NCBI RefSeq assembly: GCF_036825535.1
Contig: NZ_CP098813.1
Coordinates: forward strand, 1,612,001-1,676,000
Source: Parasalinivibrio latis
Lineage (GTDB): Bacteria; Pseudomonadota; Gammaproteobacteria; Enterobacterales; Vibrionaceae
Length of the DNA: 64,000 nt
Direction: 5' to 3'
A model generated the notes under the pieces. It did not search any database. It was not told the DNA's origin and was given only the letters and a program-made list of their open reading frames with translations. Both the position numbers and the translations under genes were made by a program. Shown here one piece after another: positions 43,583-52,801 of the stretch; the first letter of the stretch is position 1; the number at the start of each line of letters is the position of its first letter.

Positions 43583-44620
43583 TTAACCGGCTGCCAGCGT
43601 TACTGATGCAAAGGTTGGTTCGTTTTCTGCAGCGGAAACCTCTTTTTCGATCATTCCCAGTCGCTCATCCCTTGGCGGAATTCCGAAGTAATCCCGGTAG
43701 CATTTACTGAAATGCGGTGTAGAAACAAATCCACATGCAATGGCGACCTCAATAATCTGCAAATTAGTCTGCTTCAACAGCTGTCGAGCCCGGTTTAATC
43801 TCAAGTGGAGATAGTAGCGGGACGGGGAACATTTAAGGTGCTTCTGGAAAAGGCGTTCGAGCTGACGACGCGAAAGGTTAACGTATTCTGCCAGCTCATC
43901 CATACCAATGGTTTCTTCCAGGTTAGCCTCCATAAGCGTTACCACCTCAAGGAGCTTTGGCTGGGATGTTCCCACTAAACTGCGGAGCGGGATCTTCTGG
44001 GCATCTTCACCTTTACGGATCCGTTCGCAGATAAACATTTCAGAAATCGCTGCGCTTAACTTGTTACCGTGTTGGCGGGCGACAAGTGTCAGCATCATGT
44101 CCATTGGCGCTGTGCCACCGGAACTCGTCATTCGTCTGTCGGTCAGTGTAAAAAGATGGTTGCTGATCTTTACGTTGGGAAAGGCTTCCTGGAATCCGGC
44201 AAGGTATTCCCAGTGGATAGAGCAGCAATGGTTGTCCATCAGACCGGCTTTAGCCAGGACATAACTGCCAGTGCAGATACCGCCAAGGCGAACATGATGC
44301 CGGTCAAGATTATTCAGCCAGTTAAGCACCTTAGGCGTAGCACTTTTAGTGACACCTATCCCCCCGCACACAATCAGGTTATCGAGGTTGATAGTGGTCG
44401 GAATGGCTGAATCAACGCTGACCTTTAGATCATCGCTGGCTGCAACCGGTTCTCCGTCGTCACTGAACGTATGCCATTGGTAAAGCACCTGGCCGGATAA
44501 CTGGTTGGCCATTCGCAGCACTTCAACAGCAGACGCCATCGCAATTAAGGTAAACCCTTTAGTGAGAAAGAAACCTACCTGAACAGGTGCTTGCACCGGA
44601 GTGTTATTAAGTATGCTCAT
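43583..44620 (-). CDS. gbdR: GlxA-family AraC-type regulator, probable GbdR
   Basis: This is a 345-residue regulator with a DJ-1/PfpI-like sensor domain (about 10-200; LGGICTGSYVLAKAGLMD with the elbow Cys present) and an AraC DNA-binding domain (about 230-330; LAEYVNLSRRQLERLFQKHLKCSPSRYYL and EVAIACGFVSTPHFSKCYRDYFGIPP). It resembles GbdR, the activator of glycine betaine and dimethylglycine catabolism in Pseudomonas; position in the betaine cluster supports this. The ATG at 44620 is set by AAGGGAG eight bases upstream; the frame stays open to 44779 without a site. It is divergent from fdsGBAD, which it might also control. Confidence 0.8.
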   Translation of the reverse strand: MSILNNTPVQAPVQVGFFLTKGFTLIAMASAVEVLRMANQLSGQVLYQWHTFSDDGEPVAASDDLKVSVDSAIPTTINLDNLIVCGGIGVTKSATPKVLNWLNNLDRHHVRLGGICTGSYVLAKAGLMDNHCCSIHWEYLAGFQEAFPNVKISNHLFTLTDRRMTSSGGTAPMDMMLTLVARQHGNKLSAAISEMFICERIRKGEDAQKIPLRSLVGTSQPKLLEVVTLMEANLEETIGMDELAEYVNLSRRQLERLFQKHLKCSPSRYYLHLRLNRARQLLKQTNLQIIEVAIACGFVSTPHFSKCYRDYFGIPPRDERLGMIEKEVSAAENEPTFASVTLAAG

Positions 44621-45207
44621 CGACCATGCTCCCTTACTTGTCGACTGACATGACATCGCTCTCATTACGTCTGAGTGGGTATCGAAACACTCTGGCGTAA
44701 TGACCCTCACAGGAGTCTGCTTTTTACAGATCTGTTTACCTGCTTTTATAGAGCCAGACCGGTGAAATGATAATTCCATTTTATCTCTGCAAATTCACCG
44801 GCTGTTTATTGCGATTCTGCAAGACAGAATTCAGTTATTTATCTGTTTAATGAATGTAAACTAAACGTAATCATTAAATCGAAAAATATCTTCTAACCAC
44901 AACAAAATCTGTGAAGAAAGTAGGGTATTTCTCGAATGTCTTAATATTGAGATTAGGCGTAAGTGATTGAATGTTTTTATTATGTTTAGAGCACTAAATA
45001 TATATGACTGTATGAATTCAGCATCTTATAAGCACTTTCAATGTGTGTGATAGGAATAATACTAAGAACACCGTGGATTATGTTTCGGTAATGCGGCAGC
45101 TTTTGACAGCAAAGCGTCTTAAATTGATAAATCAGAGTCTTTGTCAGCTAAACCGGAGGGTTGTGTAAAAAGCTAATATAATGTTAAAAATCAAGGAAGA
45201 GTGGGTA
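44621..45207. other. 587-base gap between gbdR-like and fds genes
   Basis: This is an AT-rich divergent promoter region and the longest non-coding stretch in the window. A TTGCGATTCTGCAA inverted repeat lies near 44809-44822. I see no gene, terminator or riboswitch in it. The fds promoter should lie in its right part. Confidence 0.5.
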
Positions 45208-45732
45208 ATGACAGTCAACGTAAACCAGCCAGAGACTATAGGACTCAGTGATACAGAGCTTCCTGTAGTAAATGATATTCTTCATTCTTTTCAGGATATT
45301 GACGGTGCATTGCTGCCGGTTCTTCACGCCATCCAGGATGCACTAACCTATATTCCCAAAGCTTCCGTTCCCGTTATTGCGAGAGCGTTGAGCCTTTCAG
45401 ATGCCGACGTACACGGTGTCATCACTTTTTACCACGATTTTAAACAAGAGAAGCCTGGTAAAAACACCATCCAGATTTGCCGTGCCGAAGCATGCCAGGC
45501 TATGGGCTCCCGACAACTGGAGATTCATGCCAAAGCAAAGCTTGGTCTGGACTGGCATGAAACAACGGCTGACAGAAATTTCACTTTGGAGCCGGTTTAC
45601 TGCCTAGGGAATTGTTCCTGTGCACCATCAGTAAAAATCAACGACAACATTTTGGCTGATATGACTGGTGAAAAACTGGATGAACAGATTGAAGCTCTTT
45701 CGTTGCCGACTATCGAGGTAAAAGAAGTATGA
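45208..45732 (+). CDS. fdsG: NAD-dependent formate dehydrogenase gamma subunit
   Basis: This is a 174-residue NuoE-like subunit with a 2Fe-2S cluster. The cluster Cys pattern is C-x4-C in ICRAEACQ and C-x3-C in YCLGNCSC. It passes electrons towards the FMN subunit of the soluble FdsGBA complex that oxidises formate to CO2 with NAD+. AAGGAAGAGTGGGTA fixes the ATG at 45208. Its stop overlaps fdsB by four bases (ATGA). Confidence 0.94.
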   Translation: MTVNVNQPETIGLSDTELPVVNDILHSFQDIDGALLPVLHAIQDALTYIPKASVPVIARALSLSDADVHGVITFYHDFKQEKPGKNTIQICRAEACQAMGSRQLEIHAKAKLGLDWHETTADRNFTLEPVYCLGNCSCAPSVKINDNILADMTGEKLDEQIEALSLPTIEVKEV

Positions 45733-47294
45733 AGATCTATATTCCCCTCGATACTACTGCGGTTGCAAAAGGCGCAGACAGGGTAGCAACGGCTTGTGAC
45801 AGCGCAATTGACAGTACCGGGATAGATGCACTCATTGTCCGCAATGGGTCCCATGGCCTTTTCTGGCTTGAACCCTTGCTTGAAATCGAATCTGACGAAG
45901 GTCGTTTTGCTTTTGGACCGGTTTCTGAAGAAGATGCCATTGAGCTGGTTTTGACCCTCGCTGCCGGAGGAGAAATGGCTGATCACCCTAAATACCTAGG
46001 GGAAACTGCCGAAATTCCTTACCTTAAAGAGCAACAGCGTCTGACATTTGAACGCGTTGGGTATGTTGATCCGCTCGATCTCGATGACTACGAACAGAGA
46101 GGCGGCTTAGCCGGCCTCAAAAAAGCCCTGCATATGACTCCGGAAGAGATCGTAGAGGAAGTGACTGATTCCGGATTGCGCGGACGTGGTGGTGCGGCTT
46201 TCCCGACTGGAATTAAATGGAAAACGACGCTTCACCAGCCTTCAGAAACCAAGTACATCATATGTAATGCCGACGAAGGTGATTCAGGAACATTTGCTGA
46301 CAGGATGCTGATGGAGGGGGATCCTTTCACGTTGATTGAAGGCATGGTGATTGCGGGCCTCGCAACAGGTGCGACATATGGGTACATCTACACCCGCTCA
46401 GAATATCCGGTTGCATGCAAAGTTTTCCGGGAAGCAATCCGTTTAGCCAATGACGCCGGATTGCTTGGTGATAACGTCCTGGGTTCAAGAAAGACCTTCC
46501 AGATTGAATTCCGGATGGGCGCGGGCGCGTATATCTGCGGCGAAGAGACGTCCTTGATGGAAAGCATTGAAGGGAAGCGGGGGCTGGTGCGCAGCAAACC
46601 GCCGATTCCTGCTATTGAAGGGCTTTTTGGCCAACCTACGGTGGTTAACAACGTCATATCGCTGGCGTCTGTTCCTATCATTCTTGCTAAGGGCGCTGCC
46701 TACTACCGGGATTACGGGCTCGGCCGCTCCCGTGGCACCATTCCCGTCCAGCTGGCCGGCAACATTAAACAGGGCGGGCTGGTGGAAATAGCCTTCGGCA
46801 CAACGCTTCGGGAACTAATCTACAAATACGGGGGAGGCAGCCGCAGCGGCAGGCAGTTGGTTGCAGCTCAGGTGGGTGGCCCCTTGGGAGCATATATACC
46901 GGAACATGAATGGGATATTGAACTGGATTATGAAGCCTTTGCTGAAGTGAAGGCGGTGGTTGGGCATGGTGGCGTGGTCGTATTCGACGATCAGGTTGAT
47001 ATGTCTGAGATGGCACGATTCTCAATGGAATTCTGCGCGGTTGAATCCTGCGGGAAATGTACCCCATGTCGCATTGGGGCCGTCCGCGGAATGGAAGTGA
47101 TTGATGCACTCAAATCAGCCCAGGACAAAGAATCGGCCCTTAACTTATTACACGACCTTTGCGACACCATGGAAGAAGGGTCGCTGTGTGCAATGGGAGG
47201 AATGACACCTTTCCCGGTACGCAGCATCGTCAAGCATTTCCCTGAATCCTTTGGCTTGCCCGCAAACAGCGAAGCCGGTGGCAAGGAGAATTAA
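45729..47294 (+). CDS. fdsB: NAD-dependent formate dehydrogenase beta subunit
   Basis: This is a 521-residue NuoF-like subunit that binds FMN, NAD+ and a 4Fe-4S cluster. It has a thioredoxin-like N-terminal domain without cluster cysteines (about 1-90), the RGRGGAAFPTGIKWK and DEGDSGTFADR flavin/NAD loops, and ESCGKCTPCRIG with a later Cys (HDLCD) for the cluster. It overlaps fdsG by four bases and ends one base before the fdsA start. It reduces NAD+ with electrons from formate. Confidence 0.95.
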   Translation: MKIYIPLDTTAVAKGADRVATACDSAIDSTGIDALIVRNGSHGLFWLEPLLEIESDEGRFAFGPVSEEDAIELVLTLAAGGEMADHPKYLGETAEIPYLKEQQRLTFERVGYVDPLDLDDYEQRGGLAGLKKALHMTPEEIVEEVTDSGLRGRGGAAFPTGIKWKTTLHQPSETKYIICNADEGDSGTFADRMLMEGDPFTLIEGMVIAGLATGATYGYIYTRSEYPVACKVFREAIRLANDAGLLGDNVLGSRKTFQIEFRMGAGAYICGEETSLMESIEGKRGLVRSKPPIPAIEGLFGQPTVVNNVISLASVPIILAKGAAYYRDYGLGRSRGTIPVQLAGNIKQGGLVEIAFGTTLRELIYKYGGGSRSGRQLVAAQVGGPLGAYIPEHEWDIELDYEAFAEVKAVVGHGGVVVFDDQVDMSEMARFSMEFCAVESCGKCTPCRIGAVRGMEVIDALKSAQDKESALNLLHDLCDTMEEGSLCAMGGMTPFPVRSIVKHFPESFGLPANSEAGGKEN

Positions 47295-47295
47295 G

Positions 47296-50166
47296 ATGGT
47301 TGAATATTTCACCCCGGAAAAGGATATAGATTACGGTACCCCAGACAAAACCCGGGGTGCGACACCGTCAACGCAGATGGTTGAACTCACCATCGACGGC
47401 TGGCCGGTCAAGGTGCCGGAAGGTACCTCTGTAATGAGGGCTGCAGCCACGGTTAATGTCCGCATTCCTAAGCTCTGCGCCACAGACAGCCTTGATGCTT
47501 TTGGCTCCTGCCGCCTTTGCGCTGTCGAAGTTGAGGGTATGAGAGGAAAGCCGGCCTCCTGCACCACACCGGTAGCCCCCGGTATGGTAGTGAAAACGCA
47601 GAGTGAAGGCGTGCAAAGGTTACGTCGTAACGTTATGGAGCTCTATATCTCAGACCACCCACTGGATTGCTTAACGTGCCCTGCAAACGGCGATTGTGAG
47701 TTACAGGATATGGCCGGGGAAGTCGGGCTTCGAGAAGTAAGATATGGGTTCGATGGAGAGAACCACCTTGATTTGCCCAAAGACCAGTCAAACCCGTATT
47801 TCACCTTCGACAGTAGCAAGTGCATCGTGTGTTCCCGATGTGTCCGCGCCTGTTCGGAGATCCAGGGACAGTTTGCCCTGACAATAGAGGGAAGCGGTTT
47901 TGGTTCCCGTGTTTCTGTAGGTTCTGCCGACAACTTCATGGAATCAGACTGTGTTTCCTGCGGAGCGTGTGTACAGGCGTGCCCGACAGCAACGCTCACT
48001 GAAAACAGTGTTATTGAAAAAGGCTTACCTACAAGTTACAAGGTCACAACTTGTGCATATTGCGGGGTTGGCTGCTCATTCCGGGCAGAGATGAAAGGAG
48101 ACCAACTGGTACGCATGGTGCCTAACAAACATGGCGCTGCGAACCAGGGGCATTCGTGTGTTAAAGGCCGGTTTGCATTTGGCTATGCTACCCATAAAGA
48201 CCGCATCACTGAGCCGATGATTCGTGACAGCATCAATGAGCCGTGGCGCACGGTGAACTGGGATGAAGCTATTTCATTTGCGGCAGGCAAGCTAAAGAGC
48301 GTTTTGGAAAAGCACGGGCCGGACAGTGTTGGTGGCATCACCTCAAGCCGGTGTACCAATGAAGAAACCTACCTGGTCCAGAAGTTTGTCCGTGCTGCAT
48401 TGGGAACCAATAACGTTGATACCTGTGCGCGGGTTTGTCATTCGCCAACCGGGTACGGTCTCAAAACCACCCTCGGTGAATCAGCGGGCACGCAATCATT
48501 TGAGTCTATTGAACACACTGACGTGGTTATCGTGATAGGCGCCAACCCGACAGACGGCCACCCGGTGTTCGGCTCTCAATTGAAGCGCCGGATTCGCCAG
48601 GGGGCGCACCTTATCGTTATTGACCCGAGAATAATTGACATTGTTGATGGCCCGCACGTTAAAGCCGATTTCCACCTGAAATTGCGGCCGGGAACCAATG
48701 TCGCCGTGATGAATGCGCTGGCCTACGTGATTGTCGAAGAAGGTTTGGAAGACGAGTCTTACATTAAGGCCCGTTGTAACGACAGTGAATACGCCAAATG
48801 GCGCGCATTTATTACTGACCCTAAACACAGCCCGGAAGCCATTCAAGAAGAAACCGGCGTTGATGCCCAGGATATCCGCGGGGCTGCCCGTTTATTTGCC
48901 ACCCAACGAAACGGGTCGATTTATTATGGCCTGGGTGTCACTGAACACAGCCAGGGTTCATCGACCGTGATGTCAATTGCCAACCTGGCAATGTTGACTG
49001 GAAATATTGGCCGTGAAGGTGTGGGTGTGAACCCATTACGCGGGCAGAACAACGTCCAGGGGTCTTGTGACATGGGTTCATTCCCGCATGAATTCCCGGG
49101 TTATCGCCATGTTTCAGACGACAGTGTACGGAGTATGTTTGAGTCAGAGTGGGGTGTGCCGCTGGACAACGAACCGGGGTTGCGGATCCCGAATATGTTC
49201 AGCTCTGCCATTGCCGGTAAATTCAAGGCACTCTATTGCCAGGGTGAAGATATTGCCCAGTCAGACCCCAACACACAACATGTTGAAGCGGCTCTGACCT
49301 CACTGGATTGCCTGATCATCCAGGACATCTTCCTGAATGAAACAGCGAAGTATGCGCATGTATTCCTTCCCGGGTCTTCCTTTCTGGAGAAAGACGGAAC
49401 CTTCACCAATGCAGAACGGCGCATTTCACCGGTTCGCAAGGTTATGACGCCGCTCTCGGGCAAAGCCGACTGGGAAGTAACCAAAGCGCTGTCTGATGCG
49501 ATGGGTTATCCGATGCCTTATGAGCATCCATCTGAAATAATGGATGAAATTGCCCGTCTTACGCCGACTTTCCATGGCGTTAGCTATGAAAAAATTGCCC
49601 GATTCGGTTCATTGCAGTGGCCATGTAACGATGAAGCGCCGCTCGGTACGCCCACGATGCATATCGACCACTTTGTCAAAGGGGAAGGAAGCTTCGTAGT
49701 AACGGAATATGTTCCGACATCCGAGCGCGCCAACAGACGTTACCCTTTACTCCTGACCACCGGGAGAATCCTGACCCAATACAACGTTGGCGCCCAGACC
49801 CGTCGCACCGACAATGTTTTGTGGCATAAGGAAGATGTGCTTGAATTGCACCCACACGATGCGGAAGAACGCGGTATCAAAGAAGGCGACTGGGTGAAAA
49901 TCACCAGCCGCGCAGGTGAAACACAGTTACCGGTTCAAATCAGCACCCGTATGCAACCAGGCGTGGTTTACACCACTTTCCACCACCCATTTTCCGGTAC
50001 CAATGTGGTTACCACTGATAATTCGGACTGGGCGACAAACTGTCCGGAATACAAAGTTACCGCGGTACAGGTGACAAAAACCGAGAAAAAGTCAGGATGG
50101 CAGGATAAATACCACGCATTCCATAATGAACAGATAGGGCACTTGAATCAGGCTAAAGGAGAATAA
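47296..50166 (+). CDS. fdsA: NAD-dependent formate dehydrogenase alpha subunit (molybdopterin)
   Basis: This is a 956-residue catalytic subunit. The N-terminal 2Fe-2S domain (GSCRLCAVEV), the His-Cys-type 4Fe-4S segment (DHPLDCLTCPANGDCELQD), two further 4Fe-4S motifs (CIVCSRCVRAC, CVSCGACVQACP) and the bis-MGD core (TTCAYCGVGCSF onwards) are all present. The metal ligand is Cys in NVDTCARVCHSPT, so it is a molybdenum (or tungsten) enzyme without selenocysteine. AAGGAGAATTAAG sets the ATG at 47296. FdhD at 6490-7314 is the expected sulfuration partner. Confidence 0.95.
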   Translation: MVEYFTPEKDIDYGTPDKTRGATPSTQMVELTIDGWPVKVPEGTSVMRAAATVNVRIPKLCATDSLDAFGSCRLCAVEVEGMRGKPASCTTPVAPGMVVKTQSEGVQRLRRNVMELYISDHPLDCLTCPANGDCELQDMAGEVGLREVRYGFDGENHLDLPKDQSNPYFTFDSSKCIVCSRCVRACSEIQGQFALTIEGSGFGSRVSVGSADNFMESDCVSCGACVQACPTATLTENSVIEKGLPTSYKVTTCAYCGVGCSFRAEMKGDQLVRMVPNKHGAANQGHSCVKGRFAFGYATHKDRITEPMIRDSINEPWRTVNWDEAISFAAGKLKSVLEKHGPDSVGGITSSRCTNEETYLVQKFVRAALGTNNVDTCARVCHSPTGYGLKTTLGESAGTQSFESIEHTDVVIVIGANPTDGHPVFGSQLKRRIRQGAHLIVIDPRIIDIVDGPHVKADFHLKLRPGTNVAVMNALAYVIVEEGLEDESYIKARCNDSEYAKWRAFITDPKHSPEAIQEETGVDAQDIRGAARLFATQRNGSIYYGLGVTEHSQGSSTVMSIANLAMLTGNIGREGVGVNPLRGQNNVQGSCDMGSFPHEFPGYRHVSDDSVRSMFESEWGVPLDNEPGLRIPNMFSSAIAGKFKALYCQGEDIAQSDPNTQHVEAALTSLDCLIIQDIFLNETAKYAHVFLPGSSFLEKDGTFTNAERRISPVRKVMTPLSGKADWEVTKALSDAMGYPMPYEHPSEIMDEIARLTPTFHGVSYEKIARFGSLQWPCNDEAPLGTPTMHIDHFVKGEGSFVVTEYVPTSERANRRYPLLLTTGRILTQYNVGAQTRRTDNVLWHKEDVLELHPHDAEERGIKEGDWVKITSRAGETQLPVQISTRMQPGVVYTTFHHPFSGTNVVTTDNSDWATNCPEYKVTAVQVTKTEKKSGWQDKYHAFHNEQIGHLNQAKGE

Positions 50167-50169
50167 CCG

Positions 50170-50412
50170 ATGGAAGAAGATCACGCCCAACACACTGACC
50201 AGTTGTTCTCCATGGCCAACCAGATAGCCGACAACCTGCGTCATGGACGGACGGAAGAAGAGACAATTGACAGTGTTGCCCTGCATATCAGGAAATTCTG
50301 GTCCCGCTCCATGAAAGAATCGCTGTGTGAAGAAGGATTGGAAGGGGATTCCCTGAACCCGATAGCCCGAAGTGCTGCGGGCATTTTGGCTGAGGATTAC
50401 AGCGACAGGTGA
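50170..50412 (+). CDS. fdsD: Formate dehydrogenase delta subunit
   Basis: This is an 80-residue accessory subunit of the Fds complex, needed for assembly in known systems. It has the family stretch LFSMANQIADNLRH, then VALHIRKFWSRSMKESL, and a short end SAAGILAEDY. AAAGGAGAATAACCG precedes the start three bases after fdsA. It is the last gene of the operon and is followed by an 11-bp terminator. No fdsC-type gene is seen between, which fits FdhD being encoded elsewhere in the window. Confidence 0.92.
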   Translation: MEEDHAQHTDQLFSMANQIADNLRHGRTEEETIDSVALHIRKFWSRSMKESLCEEGLEGDSLNPIARSAAGILAEDYSDR

Positions 50413-50461
50413 TTGCCTGTCAAATTAGCGATAAATTCCTTCGACTAAAAACCAGCATAAG

Positions 50462-50498
50462 AAAGCCCGGCTTAGAAACAAGTCGGGCTTTTGCTTTT
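50462..50498 (+). terminator. Terminator of the fds operon
   Basis: An 11-bp stem (50462-50472 with 50481-50491, one G-U pair) with an eight-base loop is followed by TTTTGCTTTT. Confidence 0.85.
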
Positions 50499-50530
50499 CA
50501 GAAAAGAGATGCTCTTCAAAAAAGACCGTT

Positions 50531-52417
50531 TTATGCGCCTATCACGCCGCCGTCTTCGCGGGTAATCACCATTACTGACGACCGAGGAATGGAATCACCA
50601 CCTCCTGGGAAATGGGAAGGCTTAAGGCCCTCGCCCGGATGTTGAATACCTATAAACATGGTCTTCTGGTCGGGGCTGAAAGTCAGGCCGGTGATTTCAC
50701 AGGCGATAGGGCCAGTGAGGAAGCGCTGAATTTCGCCGGTTTTTGGATCAGAACACAACATCTGGTTGTTGCCCATACTGGCAAAGTTATCCTTGTTGGA
50801 GTAATTACCGTCGGTCTGGATCCAGAGACGGCCTGCTTTATCAAAGCCAATACCGTCAGGGCTGTTGAACATGTTTTCTTTGTTAATGTTCGGCGTACCT
50901 GCCATCAGGCCGTCCGGATGGACTTCAGGGTTACCAGCCATCACATAGATATCCCACTTGAAGGTATCCGCCGTGTGGTCACCACCTGCCGGTGTCCAAC
51001 GGATAATATGCCCGTATGGGTTTTTGGTACGAGGGTTAGCCGGGTTCAGAGGTTGTGATTCTCTTACGCCACGATACTTGTTGTTGGTCAGCGTACAGAA
51101 GACATGTTCGTTCCCAGGATGAACAGCAACCCACTCAGGGCGGTCCATGGTAGTTGCGCCTACCAGGGTTGCCGCTTCACGGGCAAAAATCATCACAGAA
51201 GCCGCATCCGGGAAACCATTTTCAGGAGTCAGGCCATTTTTGCCCCAGCTCAGTTCCAGCCACTTGCCAGTGCCATCCAGTTCGCCTTCAGTACCATCAA
51301 ATTTAGCTACATAAAGCGTACCTTCTTCAAGCAGGTCACGGTTCGCAGCCTGGTTGTCCGGGTTGTAATTGCCTTTGGAAACGAACTTGTAAAGGTGCTC
51401 TCCGCGCTCGTCGTCACCAAGGTAAACCACAACGTGGCCGTTGTTGTTTACAGTCAGGGCGGCATTCTCATGCTTGAAGCGGCCAAGGGCACTGCGCTTT
51501 TTCGGTGTGGAAGTAGGATCCATCGGATCAATTTCAACCACCCAGCCAAAGCGGTGGGCTTCGTTTCGTTCATGCGCAAGGTCAAAGCGTTTGTCATGCT
51601 TAAACCAATCGTAGCCCCAGTCTTTCTCTTTGATGCCGTAACGCTTATCGGTCTTTGAAAGCTCCACAGGAGATGTAGCAGCGAAGTAACCGTTGAAGTT
51701 TTCTTCACAGGTCAGGTAGGTGCCCCACGGCGTTTGGCCATTAGCACAGTTGTTGTAGGTACCGAGAATTTTCTTACCGGTGCTGTCTGCTTTGGTTTTC
51801 AACAGGTCATGTCCGGCAGCCGGGCCAGTCATTTCCATCTCAGTGAATGCGGTGATACGGCGGTTCAGTTTACCGTCCAGGTTAACCTGCCATTTGCCGT
51901 CTTTCTTTTCCAATTCAACGATTGACACACCGTGAGCTGCCTGGGACTTGCGAGCATCATCAGCTGTAATGGATTTACCCTGGTGAGGATAAAGGTATTC
52001 ATTGTTGGTGTATTCGTTGTTTACTGCCAGTACTGCACGGTTTTCGGAGAGCGGGAAGAAGGTCATCCCATCGTTATTGTCTCCAAACTGACGTTCCTGA
52101 GCTGCAGAGTTGCTTGCTTGCGAAAACGCCGGGGCGTTGCGGAAAATTGGGTCACCCCATGAGATCAGGATGTCAGCGTTGTAGCCGGCTGGAACATGAA
52201 TTGTGTCATCGGTAGAAGCGGAAATCGCCTTAAAACCAATCAGTTTGCTGTCCATTGCACCTGCAACAGCCTGAGCGACCGGGTTCGCAGCAAAGAAAGC
52301 CGCAGTACCGGCAGTTCCCGCACCACGTAAGAAACCACGACGGCTGACAGCAGCATCAATAAAACGGTTAAATTCTGGTTCTGCGTCGAGTGGACGCTGG
52401 TCTTCATGTTTGCTCAC
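50531..52417 (-). CDS. phoX: PhoX-family alkaline phosphatase, Tat-exported
   Basis: This is a 628-residue PhoX/DUF839 phosphatase. The N-terminal SRRGFLRG followed by a hydrophobic stretch with AAFFAANPVAQAVAG is a twin-arginine signal, as expected for PhoX, which is exported folded with its calcium-iron centre. The body shows family segments such as WGTYLTCEENFNGYF, HRFGWVVEIDPMDP and PEWVAVHPGNEHVFCTLTNN. A GTG start at 52417 follows AAGGAAGTAATT. It releases phosphate from organic esters in the periplasm. It is divergent from gbcA across 384 bases; I saw no convincing Pho box on its side. Confidence 0.92.
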   Translation of the reverse strand: MSKHEDQRPLDAEPEFNRFIDAAVSRRGFLRGAGTAGTAAFFAANPVAQAVAGAMDSKLIGFKAISASTDDTIHVPAGYNADILISWGDPIFRNAPAFSQASNSAAQERQFGDNNDGMTFFPLSENRAVLAVNNEYTNNEYLYPHQGKSITADDARKSQAAHGVSIVELEKKDGKWQVNLDGKLNRRITAFTEMEMTGPAAGHDLLKTKADSTGKKILGTYNNCANGQTPWGTYLTCEENFNGYFAATSPVELSKTDKRYGIKEKDWGYDWFKHDKRFDLAHERNEAHRFGWVVEIDPMDPTSTPKKRSALGRFKHENAALTVNNNGHVVVYLGDDERGEHLYKFVSKGNYNPDNQAANRDLLEEGTLYVAKFDGTEGELDGTGKWLELSWGKNGLTPENGFPDAASVMIFAREAATLVGATTMDRPEWVAVHPGNEHVFCTLTNNKYRGVRESQPLNPANPRTKNPYGHIIRWTPAGGDHTADTFKWDIYVMAGNPEVHPDGLMAGTPNINKENMFNSPDGIGFDKAGRLWIQTDGNYSNKDNFASMGNNQMLCSDPKTGEIQRFLTGPIACEITGLTFSPDQKTMFIGIQHPGEGLKPSHFPGGGDSIPRSSVMVITREDGGVIGA

Positions 52418-52801
52418 AATTACTTCCTTTTAATGTTTATAAGAATCCCGTTTACCGGATTTCGATGTTTAACAGCTGTCATCGCCGCTTTTGTCTGAAA
52501 ACCTATAAAAACGAAAGGACTCTTGGATCGAATATCCATAATCAGAGAAATCTTGAGATTTCAACATGACAACGATATGAAAGGTTGGTGACGCAACCTT
52601 TACGGTTCAAGAAAAGACAACTTCTCGCCACTAAGTCGTAAAAAAACTGGGACTGGGTCGTTTTTAAATAATTACCCACACGAAAAAAACGCCATTATTC
52701 GAACCATAACAAGAGCTTTGTGTAAGCCCTCTCGGGCTGGACAAAAAAGGCGACCACCCTGTGTGGTTTGGGAATGGTGTACATAACGTAAGAGATGAGC
52801 G
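52418..52801. promoter_or_regulatory. Divergent control region, phoX / gbcA
   Basis: This is a 384-base non-coding region. At 52580-52601 AAAGGTTG-N6-CAACCTTT forms an 8-bp inverted repeat whose second half overlaps GACGCAA (52590-52596), the heptamer also found before the dgc operon. This is a candidate activator site for gbcA, about 205 bases before its start. Confidence 0.5.

Noticed and set aside
44809..44822. TTGCGATTCTGCAA as a further member of the shared heptamer set, before fds
   Set aside because: It matches only six bases and lies about 400 bases from the fds start, so it is not counted as support.
47296..50166. Selenocysteine in the formate dehydrogenase alpha subunit
   Set aside because: The reading frame has no internal TGA and the metal-ligand position is Cys in the TCARVCHSPT region.
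52470..52500. A Pho box before phoX (CTGTCAT followed by TTTGTC)
   Set aside because: The match is on the wrong strand for phoX transcription, and the second half is poor.
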